Both the position numbers and the translations under genes were made by a program. This document shows positions 23,801 to 36,777 of a DNA stretch of 64,000 nucleotides, piece after piece. This DNA is from Phallusia mammillata (Eukaryota; Chordata; Ascidiacea; Phlebobranchia; Ascidiidae): positions 1-64,000 of the forward strand of contig QLIY01000109.1 in the NCBI GenBank assembly GCA_003260075.1, given 5' to 3'. Each line of letters begins with the position of its first letter. Position 1 is the first letter of the stretch. A model generated the notes under the pieces. The model had not been told where the DNA came from. It made no database searches and worked only from the letters and a program-made list of their open reading frames with translations.

Positions 23801-25405
23801 CATAAAGCGTAATGGTAAAAAGCACAAATGTTAGGTCATGGCTAAACGCTTTACAGTTGCACCAGCTCGGCCATCCTTGGTTTAAAACGCAATTTTTTTC
23901 ATTTGGATATTTGTTTTGGATTTTTGGATGCAATGATGTTTGGGGGGGGGGTGCTTTACAGTTGCACCAGTTCGGCAATCCTTGGTTTAAAACGCAAGTT
24001 TTTTCATTTGGATATTTGTTTTGGATTTTTGGATGCAATGATGTTTAAACTTGAATGTTTTTTAAATATTGTTTTAATATGTTTTCTTACAGGTTGCGGG
24101 GAGCAGCTTGTTTATACAACAATTGCTAAAAAATGTGCAGAAAATTTGCAAAGTAAAGGAGAGCCGTATCAAGCTGTGCAAGATACACTCCTCAACGATT
24201 TTCTAGGTACGAAAATTCGACGGACCTAAAATGCAAATTAAACTGTATTGTCTCAAGTTTGGAAACTTTTTATTTCCAGGTTAAAACCAGTTGATAAAAA
24301 CAAATTGATTTCGCTAAAAAGCATCTTCAGTGTCTATAGAGAGCAATAAAAGGGAATAAGATCAGAAAAAGCAATAGTCCCTTCAAAAACACGATTATTT
24401 CTCAACTAAAAGCGTAGCTGACTAAACTGACTGAACGCGCAATGAAAGATAAGAAACGCACGAAAGATATAAAATGAAAGATGGAAATCGTTGCGACAAT
24501 GGCAGTAAAACAGGGAACGATTCCCAGAATTAGTTTACCGGGATTTATAAACTATATTGTATTTAAAGTCATGTTTATTTGTAGGCTCTCCCTTTCTAAG
24601 CCCTGAAGCAGACAGACAAGCCGGTTTATTAACTCTACATCTTTCCAAAAACGAGGACCAAGTTTCAAGTAATAAATGTTTTAGGCTTTTCCAAATTATA
24701 TTTTTTTCTACTTGTCAACTGCTCCGATAAAGATCGATTGGTTGTTGGCTTGAAAAAGCAACAGTATTAATAGAAAAATTCTAGTTTTGTGCCCTACTTG
24801 GTTACATTAAAGTTTCGTAAAAATGGTTTTGGATAAGCAAGGGCATTCTGTCATAAAAATGTATTCCAAATAAAATTTTTCACTTTAACGTTTTTTTAGC
24901 TGAGGTTGTTTGGGGTCATACCACGAGCAGCTTCCTGGTTGGCCACATGTCGACACGTGATAACAAACCCGAGGTTAGTCAAAAAAACTGAGCTTGCTGC
25001 AATAGATTTGAAAATATACATTGACAACAAGACAAAAAGCCAGTAAAAACATGACTTTTAAAAATACATTTTTAAATGAAGTGTAAAACCCAAACAACAT
25101 ATGAAACCAGTAAAAGTCGTGAAATAGAGAAGGAACGTCATATTCTTAGAAATATATCGAACAGACACGAATGACATTTATCGAAATGTCATGATTTTTA
25201 CAAATATTTTGGCTTGTCCGCTTCTTGTCAGAATTGTTTAAAACCATGGACTGTGTACCTAAATACACATTTTCCCTGCTTTTATCATTTTTATATGATT
25301 TCTGTTTAATTGTTATTACAGGTATTGGTTTCTCGCCTACCTGAAAATGCAGTTGCAGGAAAATCTGTCAGCGTCAGTGGAACGTGGATTAAAGTTCGTT
25401 GTTAA
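17827..25405 (+). CDS. TASP1: Threonine aspartase 1 (Taspase1)
   Basis: Taspase1 is an N-terminal-nucleophile protease that self-cleaves before a threonine and then cleaves nuclear regulators such as MLL and TFIIA (family knowledge). Thirteen exons keep phase: 17827-17884, 17995-18131, 19116-19218, 19626-19752, 19944-20023, 20662-20777, 21165-21202, 21304-21406, 21997-22072 (or its identical copy 23040-23115), 24093-24206, 24585-24668, 24900-24973 and 25322-25405, giving 397 aa against 420 in human. Markers are LHLGAGYHS, NAGFGSNL, IECDASVMD, the autocleavage site KLDTVGA with its Thr, AASSGGL, PGRVGQAATFGCGCWAE, WGHTTSSFLVGHM and SRLPENAVAGKS. The catalytic machinery looks intact. The ATG at 17827 is in frame without splicing; the alternative is entry by splicing at 17844 from the CARF-like gene. 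Confidence 0.93.
21580..21810. repeat. Direct duplication in TASP1 intron split by G-run
   Basis: A block beginning TTCCCAATTTTAAAGC and ending ATGAGACGTTATAGGTCG occurs at about 21626-21709 and again at 21721-21810 with small differences. An 11-base G-run (21710-21720) lies exactly between the copies. Confidence 0.8.
21893..23390. repeat. Long direct duplication carrying TASP1 exon 9 twice
   Basis: Copy A (21893-22341) and copy B (22353 to about 23390) are separated by an 11-base G-run at 22342-22352. Both contain an identical 76-bp TASP1 exon, 21997-22072 and 23040-23115. The exon length is not a multiple of three, so using both would shift the frame. Introns differ by scattered substitutions. 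Copy B carries a 577-bp transposon missing from copy A. Confidence 0.9.
22399..22975. mobile_element. 577-bp hAT-like element, filled site paired with an empty site
   Basis: It has a perfect 15-bp terminal inverted repeat, TAGGGCAAGTTTTTG with its complement CAAAAACTTGCCCTA. The 8-bp target duplication GTTATAAC lies at 22391-22398 and 22976-22983. The other copy of this region (near 21928-21945) reads straight through GTTGCGTTATAACATG with one GTTATAAC, the pre-insertion site. The interior repeats AAGTTGCA-type motifs and has no transposase frame. Confidence 0.9.
23342..23799. mobile_element. hAT-type MITE (458 bp) in TASP1 intron
   Basis: The ends are CAGTGTTTCCCAACCTATGG and GGTTGGGAACCACTG. 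The exact 8-bp duplication TCATAAAG flanks it at 23334-23341 and 23800-23807. GGGTCGCGACC-type subterminal repeats occur at both ends. The left end of the same element is also present in the other copy (from about 22298) and is cut off there by the G-run at 22342. Confidence 0.88.
23850..24048. repeat. Direct duplication split by G-run in TASP1 intron
   Basis: The block starting GCTTTACAGTTGCACCAG and ending GGATGCAATGATGTTT is present at about 23850-23941 and 23953-24045 with a few mismatches. A 10-base G-run (23942-23951) separates the copies. Confidence 0.85.
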
Positions 25406-25683
25406 AATACTTATGCCAAAAAAGTCTACCATAAACTGATTGGTTCAAAACTTGTGATGTTTTTTGCAGGTGTCCTCTGAAAGGACAGAGGAAGACGGCT
25501 CCGATTCCGGGAAATCCCCTACCCAAGCTGGTGAGCTCTTTAAAAATAGCAAGATTTTGTTCCGTTTTTATGTAAAAAATCGAACTTTTACACAACAATA
25601 TTTTAGAAGAAGACACTGTGATATCTAACGACGTCCAATCCGGCCAATTAGACGGAAATTACGAAACAGATAAGAATTTAATT

Positions 25684-27682
25684 ATGTGGATGAGTGATAC
25701 GATTGATGGCTTAACGGTGGATGAGTGCGGCGTCAACCTGTCAAATAATTTTAACAGAAAGGTAAAATAGGATTTTTACAGTTATTTCGTAAGTTTGCTT
25801 TAACTTCTGTGTGTCTGTGTTAAAGGTGGACGAAAATTTTGAGAAGTTGATTGAGAAAAGATGGGAGGAAAGAAAACGAAAGAATCCAAGGTTTGTTTGC
25901 TTTTGTTCAACTGTGGCCTGACTTTATGCTTTCACTTTAAAAAATTACCAAAATAAGTTACAACATATGATCAATTGAACTTATAGAGATCTTCTGGCAA
26001 TTGTATTTTCGCCTACATCAGTGTAAATGCACTAAATGCGCGTAGTACAGTGCACATTACACAAATGAAAAAATTATACGCAAGCACGTCACAAAGCAAC
26101 GTCGAAACGTCGGTACAAAAACACAATTGCCGGAAGCTCTATAAATTTGATATTCTGCCTGGAAACAACAGCTTGTATATGTGTTCAATTGCATATGCAA
26201 ATTCATGATTAAGTTACAGACTCGTTGATAAGGCACTGGTGTGAAAATCGAGTAGTTTTTGAAATTATCTTTCCGATTTAATGATTAAGAAAAAAAAAAT
26301 GTGCTTGTTGGGGTGATGCAATTTATTCTCGTAAAAAAGAGTTTCTTGTTTGTATTATTTCAACAAAGTAGTAAAAAAATTGCAAAAAAACATATTAAAG
26401 CATTTGTTTTATTTCAGGTTGTTTAACGGCCTTAAGTTTCGCATACATTCCCTTTCAACTCCTAAAGATGGCCCTAAAAGGCTCATTTTTAACATCGGTT
26501 TAACTTGTTACAGGTATAAGTTGGTTTGTTTATTTTGTTTGAAACTCGGTCAATCTTTGTTAAGTATTGTTTTGTGCTATCAGGGATTACATGGAAACAA
26601 ATTGGGCTGAAGAAGTGAAAGAATTAAAACTCATGGGACAAAAAAGTCATGACTGCGAGGTATGACGTCATGCAATAGATTAACGAAACAAGAAATGATT
26701 ACAGTTTTTTACAACTGCAGGACGATTTTTTCGCCCATCCGCTTGGTGTCGCTGGCGTGGTGCTAACATCAGACAATCACGTGATACTGCAGCGCCGCAA
26801 CCATTGGCTGGCGGAAGCAGCAGGAATGCTTGATGTCCCAGGAGGCCACCCTGAACCCAATGTCAGTTCTTAAATTTTGTTTAAAAAAACTTTCCGAGTG
26901 TGCCGTGATCGCTGGTCTGCATCGATGCTTCAGGGCTGATCCCAGTCATGGATAGAGATCTTAACTTTCTCCATTTTTTATTTTTACTTTTGCAGGAAGT
27001 ACAACCTGACGTCACAATCTGCAGTGACGTAGCGGAAATGAAACCCACTGACGTCACAGCTGAGATTTTTTCGTCACAGTTGAAGGAAGTTCGAGACGAG
27101 GTAACTTTCTAATTTCCACAAATCTTTTAGTTTGCAAGTGATAAAAACATTTATTCGCAGGTTAACGTTGCCTTGGAACACCTAGGCCAACCTAAACTGA
27201 TTGGAGTTGTCCGAAACGGGAAAAGTGCCAGACGACCGGTTGCCCATTACATCATACGGTACGTCAAAAACCGATTATGGGTGCTTATTTAACTCTTTTT
27301 GTTCGTCATGCAAAAGTGGGGTATTTTACAACCTTTTCTATTCATTTAAATACCTTTCCTAAATACTTCTGATTGACACGATCTGATTGGACAACAGGTG
27401 CGCTCTTCCAGCCAATCAGGTGGAAGAACTTTACAAAAAGGGCGGGGCTGAAACTGACGAATCAACTCAGCTTTTGTTTCTTCCCGAAAAGGTCTTAAAT
27501 TTTCCTTTTCCGGTTTAAACAACTTTGAACATGTTTTTTTTTACATTTAGGATGCAGTGTATTTAGAGAGAGACTCACCCGATCTTTGGTGCCAAGTTTG
27601 CGAAAACGGAAAAGCTGCCATCACACTGTACTCTGTTTTATATCAAAGAAAGCAGGGACTTGAACCGTTTCAGGATTTCTAG
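25684..27682 (+). CDS. NUDT22: UDP-glucose pyrophosphatase, Nudix hydrolase NUDT22
   Basis: NUDT22 hydrolyses UDP-glucose or UDP-galactose to UMP and sugar-1-phosphate (family knowledge). Nine coding exons keep phase: 25684-25761, 25826-25890, 26418-26513, 26584-26659, 26721-26861, 26996-27100, 27161-27258, 27398-27491 and 27551-27682, giving 294 aa against about 303 in human. Diagnostic stretches are LFNGLKFRIHS, GLTCYRDYMETNWA and the divergent Nudix box DVPGGHPEPN...FSSQLKEVRDEVN, whose acidic metal ligands (E of REV/DEV type) are present. The ATG was chosen because the N-terminus then aligns with the human protein. An upstream untranslated exon, 25469-25530, follows a TTTTTTGCAG acceptor only 63 bp after the TASP1 stop, a layout that suggests an operon with trans-splicing. 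Confidence 0.92.
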
Positions 27683-29373
27683 CTAAACTTTAATTATCCG
27701 CAAGATGGTGCTATGGAGTGTCACGCTTGTACCCGCTTTATATTATTATTTGGCGATGACGTTTCTCGCTGTCTTATCGCTTATTTATTAGGCTAGTACT
27801 TCGCTTTAATTTAAACAGAAAATAAAAAAAGTAACAAATGGTATTTTTGTGTTATTTTAACTGGTTACAGAACAATTAAAACCGAGTTTTCAGTCCGGCC
27901 GAACTTAACTGGACAAAACAGATTTGATTCGGGTCATTTGTTTCGGTCCTTGTGACAAAAAGTATTTAGATTTGGGTCTTTAGTTCAGGCAAGCTCATAG
28001 CTTTAAAGCGAGAACAGCTCCACTTTTCCTTCACATGTTGCAAACCAAGAATACGCACCTCTTTCGAAATTGATTCTTGTTTAGTCGTGTCTGTGATACA
28101 TACATGAAACATGTATGATTTATGTGTTTTTTTTTCAATTTTTAGAGGTTAAGCAAGGGTAAACGAAATTGAAGAACCTTAGTCTAGAAAAGTAAAGGGG
28201 TGCTGCTTTGTCCTTATGGTGCGATGCTGCAGTTTTTACAATAGAAAGAAAGAAAGTTTGGGGTGGCTATTTCCACACTATGATGGGTCATAGTTTTGCA
28301 GTGGGCCCACAAGGCAATTTCAATAGGCAACAGGTATTTAACCTATTTATTACACCGTAAAGTAATACGTTATAACCACACAGTAGTAAATGTTTTTTGA
28401 AACTTTTCAGCAAGTGTTTCGGCAACTTTTAGCAGCAAACAAATCAAATTTATACAAATACTGTTGGACGCTGATCTTTTTAGTTTTAAACCATGCATAT
28501 ATGACCATCGTAACATAACAGCACTTACCAAACGGACACTATAACACATTGTTATTTCCTATTTCTCGTTTCAAGTGGTTTATAGCGAATCCGAACCCTG
28601 TTCGAATGTAAACAAAATCATTAATCCTAATACCTTCATTTCCACATAAGCCGATATCAGTTCATGTTACAGATGTAACAATATCGTCTTAGGCATCCGC
28701 TATTGATTTAGCAGCGTGGATTTATACGGCATTCGTCCGCCCCTTGTGCTTTCATGTTCATTTCCTCTCGCATTAAGCATTACAGCGAATTAACTGCGGA
28801 ATTTCATCGATTGACCAACATTGGTGGGACGCCCTTCTGACTTTAGAAACACCCGGTACTTCGTCGTATTACAACTGTATGAAGTCTATTTATTTCTACT
28901 ATATGGGGTAAAGTCATAACAAAGAATTCGTGGTATTTTGTCAGTATTTGTGTGACCTGCATGGGCTACATTGGAATTCGGGTAGGTTATTGATTTGTGA
29001 TTTAAATTCAGTGACCCCTTAAGAAGTGTACTTTCGCTTGTCATATCATAATTTTTTTAGTGGCAATTTTTTGCCTAAAAAGTTGGTTTTATGAATATCC
29101 TATACGATTATATAACTTACTTTGCCTTTTCTAATCAATCCGATATTGTAAATGCGTCAATTCAAACAGCCTATCACTTTTGAGACCAAAGTCAAAACTC
29201 TAAAAACGTTCGTCATTTTAAAACCAACTGTTGTTTAGAAAAAAGACAAACAATTGACAAATGCTTTTGTAATAAGGTGTGACGTCACAACGAGAAAAAT
29301 CGCGAGTGCAAATAAAGAAAAAAAAAGAAAGAGGGTTTTTACAAAATTTCAACGACGTCATCATGACACGTCA
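27683..29373. other. Convergent intergenic region NUDT22 / Six3/6, no gene seen
   Basis: An AATAAA-type signal near 27822 probably serves NUDT22. A TGACGTCA palindrome at 29280-29287 lies just 3' of the Six3/6 stop. No other exon, repeat end or RNA gene is supported. Confidence 0.5.
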
Positions 29374-31799
<2,426 letters not shown>

Positions 31800-32640
31800 A
31801 CCGCGTCATCGCCTTTTTTCCTTTTTCTCGCTTTCCCCTACTTGACCACGTAATCCACTCCCGTCCTCTTGTACATAAACACTCGGTGGCCATAGCGTAG
31901 CGGCAAGTCTAATTATCGCCGCTAATCTCCTGGACATCAAAAGTAGCAATTACTTACATGCGTTTGCATGCGATCTGGGCTCAGGGATTAATTTCAATAT
32001 TGACATTCTGCTCCAATGCCTATGCATACGCGATATTTATCCGTCCTTGAGATGTGAAAGCAATCGTAAGGTTCATTTGTTTGTTTTTAATCACACTCTC
32101 ACTTGGGGTGATAATATTACCGCATTTCAATGATATGGATATTGGACTCGTGCTGGTATTTCAGGTAGCAAACAATTTAAAGACGGCAACAAAACGATAA
32201 ACCGATAAAAACCTTATAGATTCTCCTTATATCGTGCGATTTTGCATGCCGTGGACATTTAATGACCAAAACTACATATGCCTGTATTGTGTTTTATTGC
32301 TACTTAATTTTTGTCTCTCAGCATACTTAAAGTTCTTAATGAGGTTTGAATGCTCATTTCAAGCAGACATTTATTCTGTAAAAATAAAATTAGATTAAAA
32401 AATCACCATTAAGCAGGAAAACTGTATTCATTAACTGTGTGATTATTAAGGTGGGCCAAATGACGCCAGAATGCTTCAAAAACTAAATCATGTAATATAA
32501 GGACCATACCATACATTGTAATTCATATTTTTTGAAAGATTAAAGAAATGCGTGTTTTGGAATTGTTTCGTTTAAATTTAGATGTAAAGTGACCATAATG
32601 GAAAAAAATTATCCAAAAATAAATTTAGCAAAAGATGATA

Positions 32641-33206
32641 CAGTCAAACTTCGATACTATGCCACCTTGATATTATGCCACCCTCGCTACTATACCACTT
32701 TTGATCGTCACCAACTAAATTCAATAGAAAATATATTTACTATGCCACCCCTTACCCTTGACACTATGACACATGAGAGTACGTATTACTGTATTAACGG
32801 TCTGGTTCCGGATTGAAAATTGGGCCTTCTGACAATTTTCGGTTTGAGCTCATGATAAAACAGAGAAAACATGAAAAACAAATCGTTGAGTAAATAAACG
32901 TGGTCATGTTAAGAGGTTTCACGGCTTTGCAGCGAGTTATGTAAACGCCGTTCCGTGCTTGTGTCACGACAAAACTAACAGATCTTGTTTGTTCTATGCA
33001 CGATCTATCCGTTTTTTGTAATAAATTATACTGTATACTGTACCTTATACTGTATACGGTACAGTAATAAATTACAATCGTGGCATTACAGTACATTGTC
33101 ACGTCACAAGGCTATTTTTACAACCAACCCTCGCTATTATGCCACCCTCGCTACTATGCCACTTTCTCTCGGTCCCAAAGGGTGGCATAGTATCGAAGTT
33201 TGACTG
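32641..33206. mobile_element. Tc1/mariner (pogo/Tigger-like) MITE, 566 bp
   Basis: It has perfect 26-bp terminal inverted repeats starting CAGTCAAACTTCGATACTAT, with a TA dinucleotide on both sides as the target duplication. Subterminal ACTATGCCACC-type repeats recur at both ends. No transposase frame is present. The CAGTC terminus with TA duplication fits pogo/Tigger-derived elements; that subclass is inference. Confidence 0.85.
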
Positions 33207-33820
33207 TATGTATATATTTGCATACATAACCGTTATGTTCGGCGCTACAGTGTATATAGCAAAGTCTGCACCAATGCATTTGCTTGATACATTGCTATAC
33301 GCCAGCGGTCGCTTTCGCCAGGAAAACCGCCGATTAATTGTTATTATAATCTGGAATATCGTCCTCGGAGAGTCGATTGGGCGATTGCAATATGCATGTT
33401 AAACTGATTCCTGTGCGGTTTAATGCATCCGAGATCGATTGAGGCATATTCTTACCCGGTTTAAGCCTTCCACGCAACGGATATGCATTAGGAATTACAT
33501 TGATTTGATTCAAGGGAATTTTTGAATGCTTACTTCTGCTGATTTAAACCGTTCGGCCCGAGCAACCTTAGATGAAAAGGGGAAGAACTGTTTTTGATGT
33601 ACTGATATGTAAAACTATCGCAAAAAATCAGTTGTTTTTGAACATGTATAAAAACTTTCACCCAATTATAGACAAATTTTCGATCAATTCAAAAACATGT
33701 CGATTTGTTTTCAAATTTTTCAAATTTATTAGACAAACTTTTCAACGCCAACTTACATAAGAATGCCAAAACTAGCATTTGTTAATGATTAGTTTATTTG
33801 TATTTCAAAAAGAATGGTTA

Positions 33821-34056
33821 ATCCTAATAGCTTAATTGCGTGATTCCACTACGAACGCAAAATGATTTTCCATATTCCATCGAGAAATAATCGAATAATT
33901 ATAATGATGTACTAATATCTAATGATCAGGGGGGGGGGGCAATGGTTAATCCTAATAGCTTAATTGCGGGATTCCACTACGAACGCAAAATGATTTTCCA
34001 TATTCCATAGAGAAATAATCGAATAATTATAATGATGTACTAATATCTAATGATCA
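33821..34056. repeat. Direct duplication split by G-run
   Basis: AATGGTTAATCCTAATAGCT onward appears at about 33813-33928 and 33941-34056. The copies differ by single bases (GCGTGATT versus GCGGGATT, CATCGAG versus CATAGAG). The G-run 33929-33939 separates them. Copy 2 reads on into unique sequence. Confidence 0.9.
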
Positions 34057-34061
34057 GTTAT

Positions 34062-34228
34062 AAAACAATCACAGATAACAGTCAACACACAGATCTCGTA
34101 AAATGGTTCATGAACGGCGCTGCTGGTTAATTGTATAGAAGGGGGGGGGGGACAAACACAGATAACAGGCAACACACAAATCTCGTAAAATGGTTCATGA
34201 ACGGCGCTGCTGGTTAATTGTATAGAAA
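34062..34228. repeat. Direct duplication split by G-run
   Basis: The block containing TAAAATGGTTCATGAACGGC lies at about 34062-34140 and again at 34153-34228. An 11-base G-run occupies 34141-34151. The copies differ at several positions (AGTCAACACACAGAT versus AGGCAACACACAAAT). Confidence 0.9.
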
Positions 34229-35019
34229 GTACAAAAAAGGTTGTCTGACACAATGTTGTATTGATTCAGTAGAACAGAAGCCAGCGACAAACACGATTAG
34301 CGCGACTTACAGCGTTAACTTGCATGTTTAATTAGTTCGCATCGTTCCACCTTGATTCGACGGCCCTGGGTGCCTCTGTGACGTCACAGTGGGTGATCGC
34401 GTAACCCCTTGTCATGGGGGGTAATCCAGGCTCCCCCAGACACCAAAGAGATTACCTCTATTAACGAACAATGCGCGCTTATTACGACATAATGACCCTG
34501 TACTAATATGACAGGTTTTCAAACACATCTAAGGCATTTTGGGTTCAGAAAAATGTGAGAGAGCATACGAGAGAGAGAGAAGTTAATCCTGCGCTGTGGG
34601 GCACCGGATTAGGGCGGCAATCTCGTTTGGTACAAATTGTTGTGTTTACTTAAAGCAGGTCGCGGTCTGTGTATGGGGAAAGTAAACGCAATATGCGTGT
34701 CTTCGAAAATTGCCCCACGGTTCTGAAAAAGGGTTGTTTTTTGCAAGACTAACTAACTAAATATGCATCTCATCTTCAAAGCACACAAAGATTTTTTTCT
34801 GCGTTTTTGAACATCTATAATTTTTTTTGGAAATGAAGTATTTAGAAAAGATGTGTTGTGTGTATTTGACAAAAATAACCAAATAAATCACAACATTAAT
34901 AAATAAAAAGAAGCAAAGGTTTAAAGCTTTCCAAAATTTTCAAAAACAATAAACGAACTTTGAGCTATTTTAGTTTACAATTCTTTCACTTCAGTTGAAA
35001 GTTTTACGCAGAACGTACG

Positions 35020-35925
35020 TCATACAACTTCAATACGCTTCGCTTCGAAAATACGTTACTTGTGTTGACTGCTGTTTTCAAAAACAAGTTTCTGATGATA
35101 ACAACAGCTCTCGTTGAAGCGTTGACAATATTTTTCAGCCTCAATATATGGGTAAATTTGTCCACAGAATACGTGGCTGTTCAATTGAGTTGTGTTGAGT
35201 TTATTTCGCTTGGTGTAGCAATACAATTGTACTAAAACAATCACCAAGCCGGAAATAATTCGTTTTATACGGAACAAATTTAATGACGAATTTCTTGACG
35301 ATAAATCGTATTACATATGACTGATACAGATTTATTTAATTTTTTTCAAAAATACGTTTTAGAAGATGAAAATTTGACCTCATAACGCTTTTTAGTAGAC
35401 ACACTTCTTCAGTAACATAAGAATCAACATTTCCGGGGGGGGGGGACGTCATACAAATTCAATACGCCTTGCTTCGAAAATACGTTACTTGCGTTGACTG
35501 CTGTTTTCAAATACAACTTTCTTATGATAACAATTGAAGCGTCGACAATATTTTGTCTTGTATTTTCTCAATTTTTCAACAGTAAATATGTATTTTCATT
35601 TCATATATTCAGCTGCAATATATGGGTAAACTTGTCCACAGAATACGAACTATCACGACTGTTCAATTGAGTTGTGTTGAGTTTATTTCGCTTAGTGTAG
35701 CAATACAATTGCACTAAAACAATCACCAAGCCGGAAATAATTCGTTTTATACGGAACAAATTTAATTGACGAATTTCTTGACGATAAATCGTATTACATA
35801 TGACTGATACAGATATATGTATTTTTTTCCTTTAAAAATACGTTTTAGAAGAAGCAAATTTGACCTCATAACACTTTTTAGTAGACACACTTCTTCAGTA
35901 ACATAAGAATCAACATTTCCGCTAC
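35020..35925. repeat. About 400-bp direct duplication split by G-run
   Basis: Copy 1 (about 35020-35434) and copy 2 (about 35446-35925) share ACGTCATACAA...AATACG, the short hairpin repeat and the ending TAAGAATCAACATTTCCG. The G-run 35435-35445 is between them. Copy 2 has an extra AT-rich stretch near 35560-35610, so the copies differ by an indel as well as by substitutions. Confidence 0.88.
35194..35260. repeat. Short inverted-repeat family (about 70 bp), representative copy
   Basis: It starts GTTGAGTTTATTTCGCTTGG and ends AAACAATCACCAAGCCGGAA, so the ends pair as TATTTC-GCTTGGTG. Related copies lie at about 18501-18574, 35676-35740, 39187-39258 and 45045-45119; the last is in opposite orientation. 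The family appears in intron and intergenic DNA alike and has no coding potential. I recall the motif as common in Ciona DNA, which supports the organism guess. Confidence 0.65.
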
Positions 35926-36508
35926 AGAAAAGTCAAAATACCGGGATTAGTTCCGATCAATCAGTCACAAGCATTCATCTCTTCCGAAATAACAATAATT
36001 TTCGTGCATTGTTTCATATAAGGGGCGGTGCTGTTCTTTTATCTTTGTCCAAGTGCCGCGAAAACCGGGGGGGGGGGATATTTATTTTCGGGTGCTAGTT
36101 AATACCCACTGCAAAAGAAGCCGCCAGCTTTATCGCGACTTTCCTTTTATTGCGTCACAATCGAAGCTCGTTAGCACAACAAAGCCTTTTAATCAATCGC
36201 GTAAATCGCTTGTGAAAACAGGAGACAGAAACAAAATGGCGGCAACGACGGAGAAAGCGAAAACGAAGAGTTGGAAAATTTGATAATGGCCAATTGAGCC
36301 TTGTCATTCTCCTGGTATATTGCGTGCCAGAAGTTCACAAAATCCCAAAACGAATTAAGGTAAACCCTTTACGTTTCGCGCCGAGGTCGGCCAATTGCAT
36401 TTCGCCTACAGTCCCTTGAAATTGTTAATCTCGTTTAAAAAGCAACCCGGGCCCATTATCGGCTCGCAGTCCGCCCGCAGGACTCGCTTAATATCACCCG
36501 TGCCAAAT

Positions 36509-36594
<86 letters not shown>
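36509..36594. repeat. 86-base pure G-run (probable filled gap)
   Basis: An uninterrupted run of G with no flanking duplication that I can see. It is by far the longest of the homopolymer junctions. The likeliest reading is a scaffold gap of estimated size filled with G. Confidence 0.8.
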
Positions 36595-36596
<2 letters not shown>

Positions 36597-36765
36597 TCAA
36601 GAACTTGGAAAGCGAACTCCGAGGTTTAATATTCGTGCTTCAAAGCCGCAAACGAAATTCGAGAGAGCACTGCGACGCTCCGGATCAAACGCCATGAAAC
36701 GTGTTTTTCGGGCTCAGGTCAATTTCTCATGTTCCGCACTAACTGATAACATTATGCACGCCCAG

Positions 36766-36777
36766 TGCGCATGCGCA
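36766..36777. promoter_or_regulatory. NRF-1-like palindrome
   Basis: TGCGCATGCGCA is a perfect NRF-1 consensus palindrome in a locally CpG-rich patch, with TATAAA-like strings about 60-90 bp downstream. No gene start is identified beside it, so its role is open. Confidence 0.35.

Noticed and set aside
23535..24229. Repeated frames on both strands containing duplicated YLFWIFGCND-type strings
   Set aside because: They arise from the G-run-split intron duplication beside the TASP1 exon at 24093.
36395..36697. Open frame encoding a long polyglycine (or polyproline on the other strand)
   Set aside because: It exists only because of the 86-base G-run, which is probably a filled gap.
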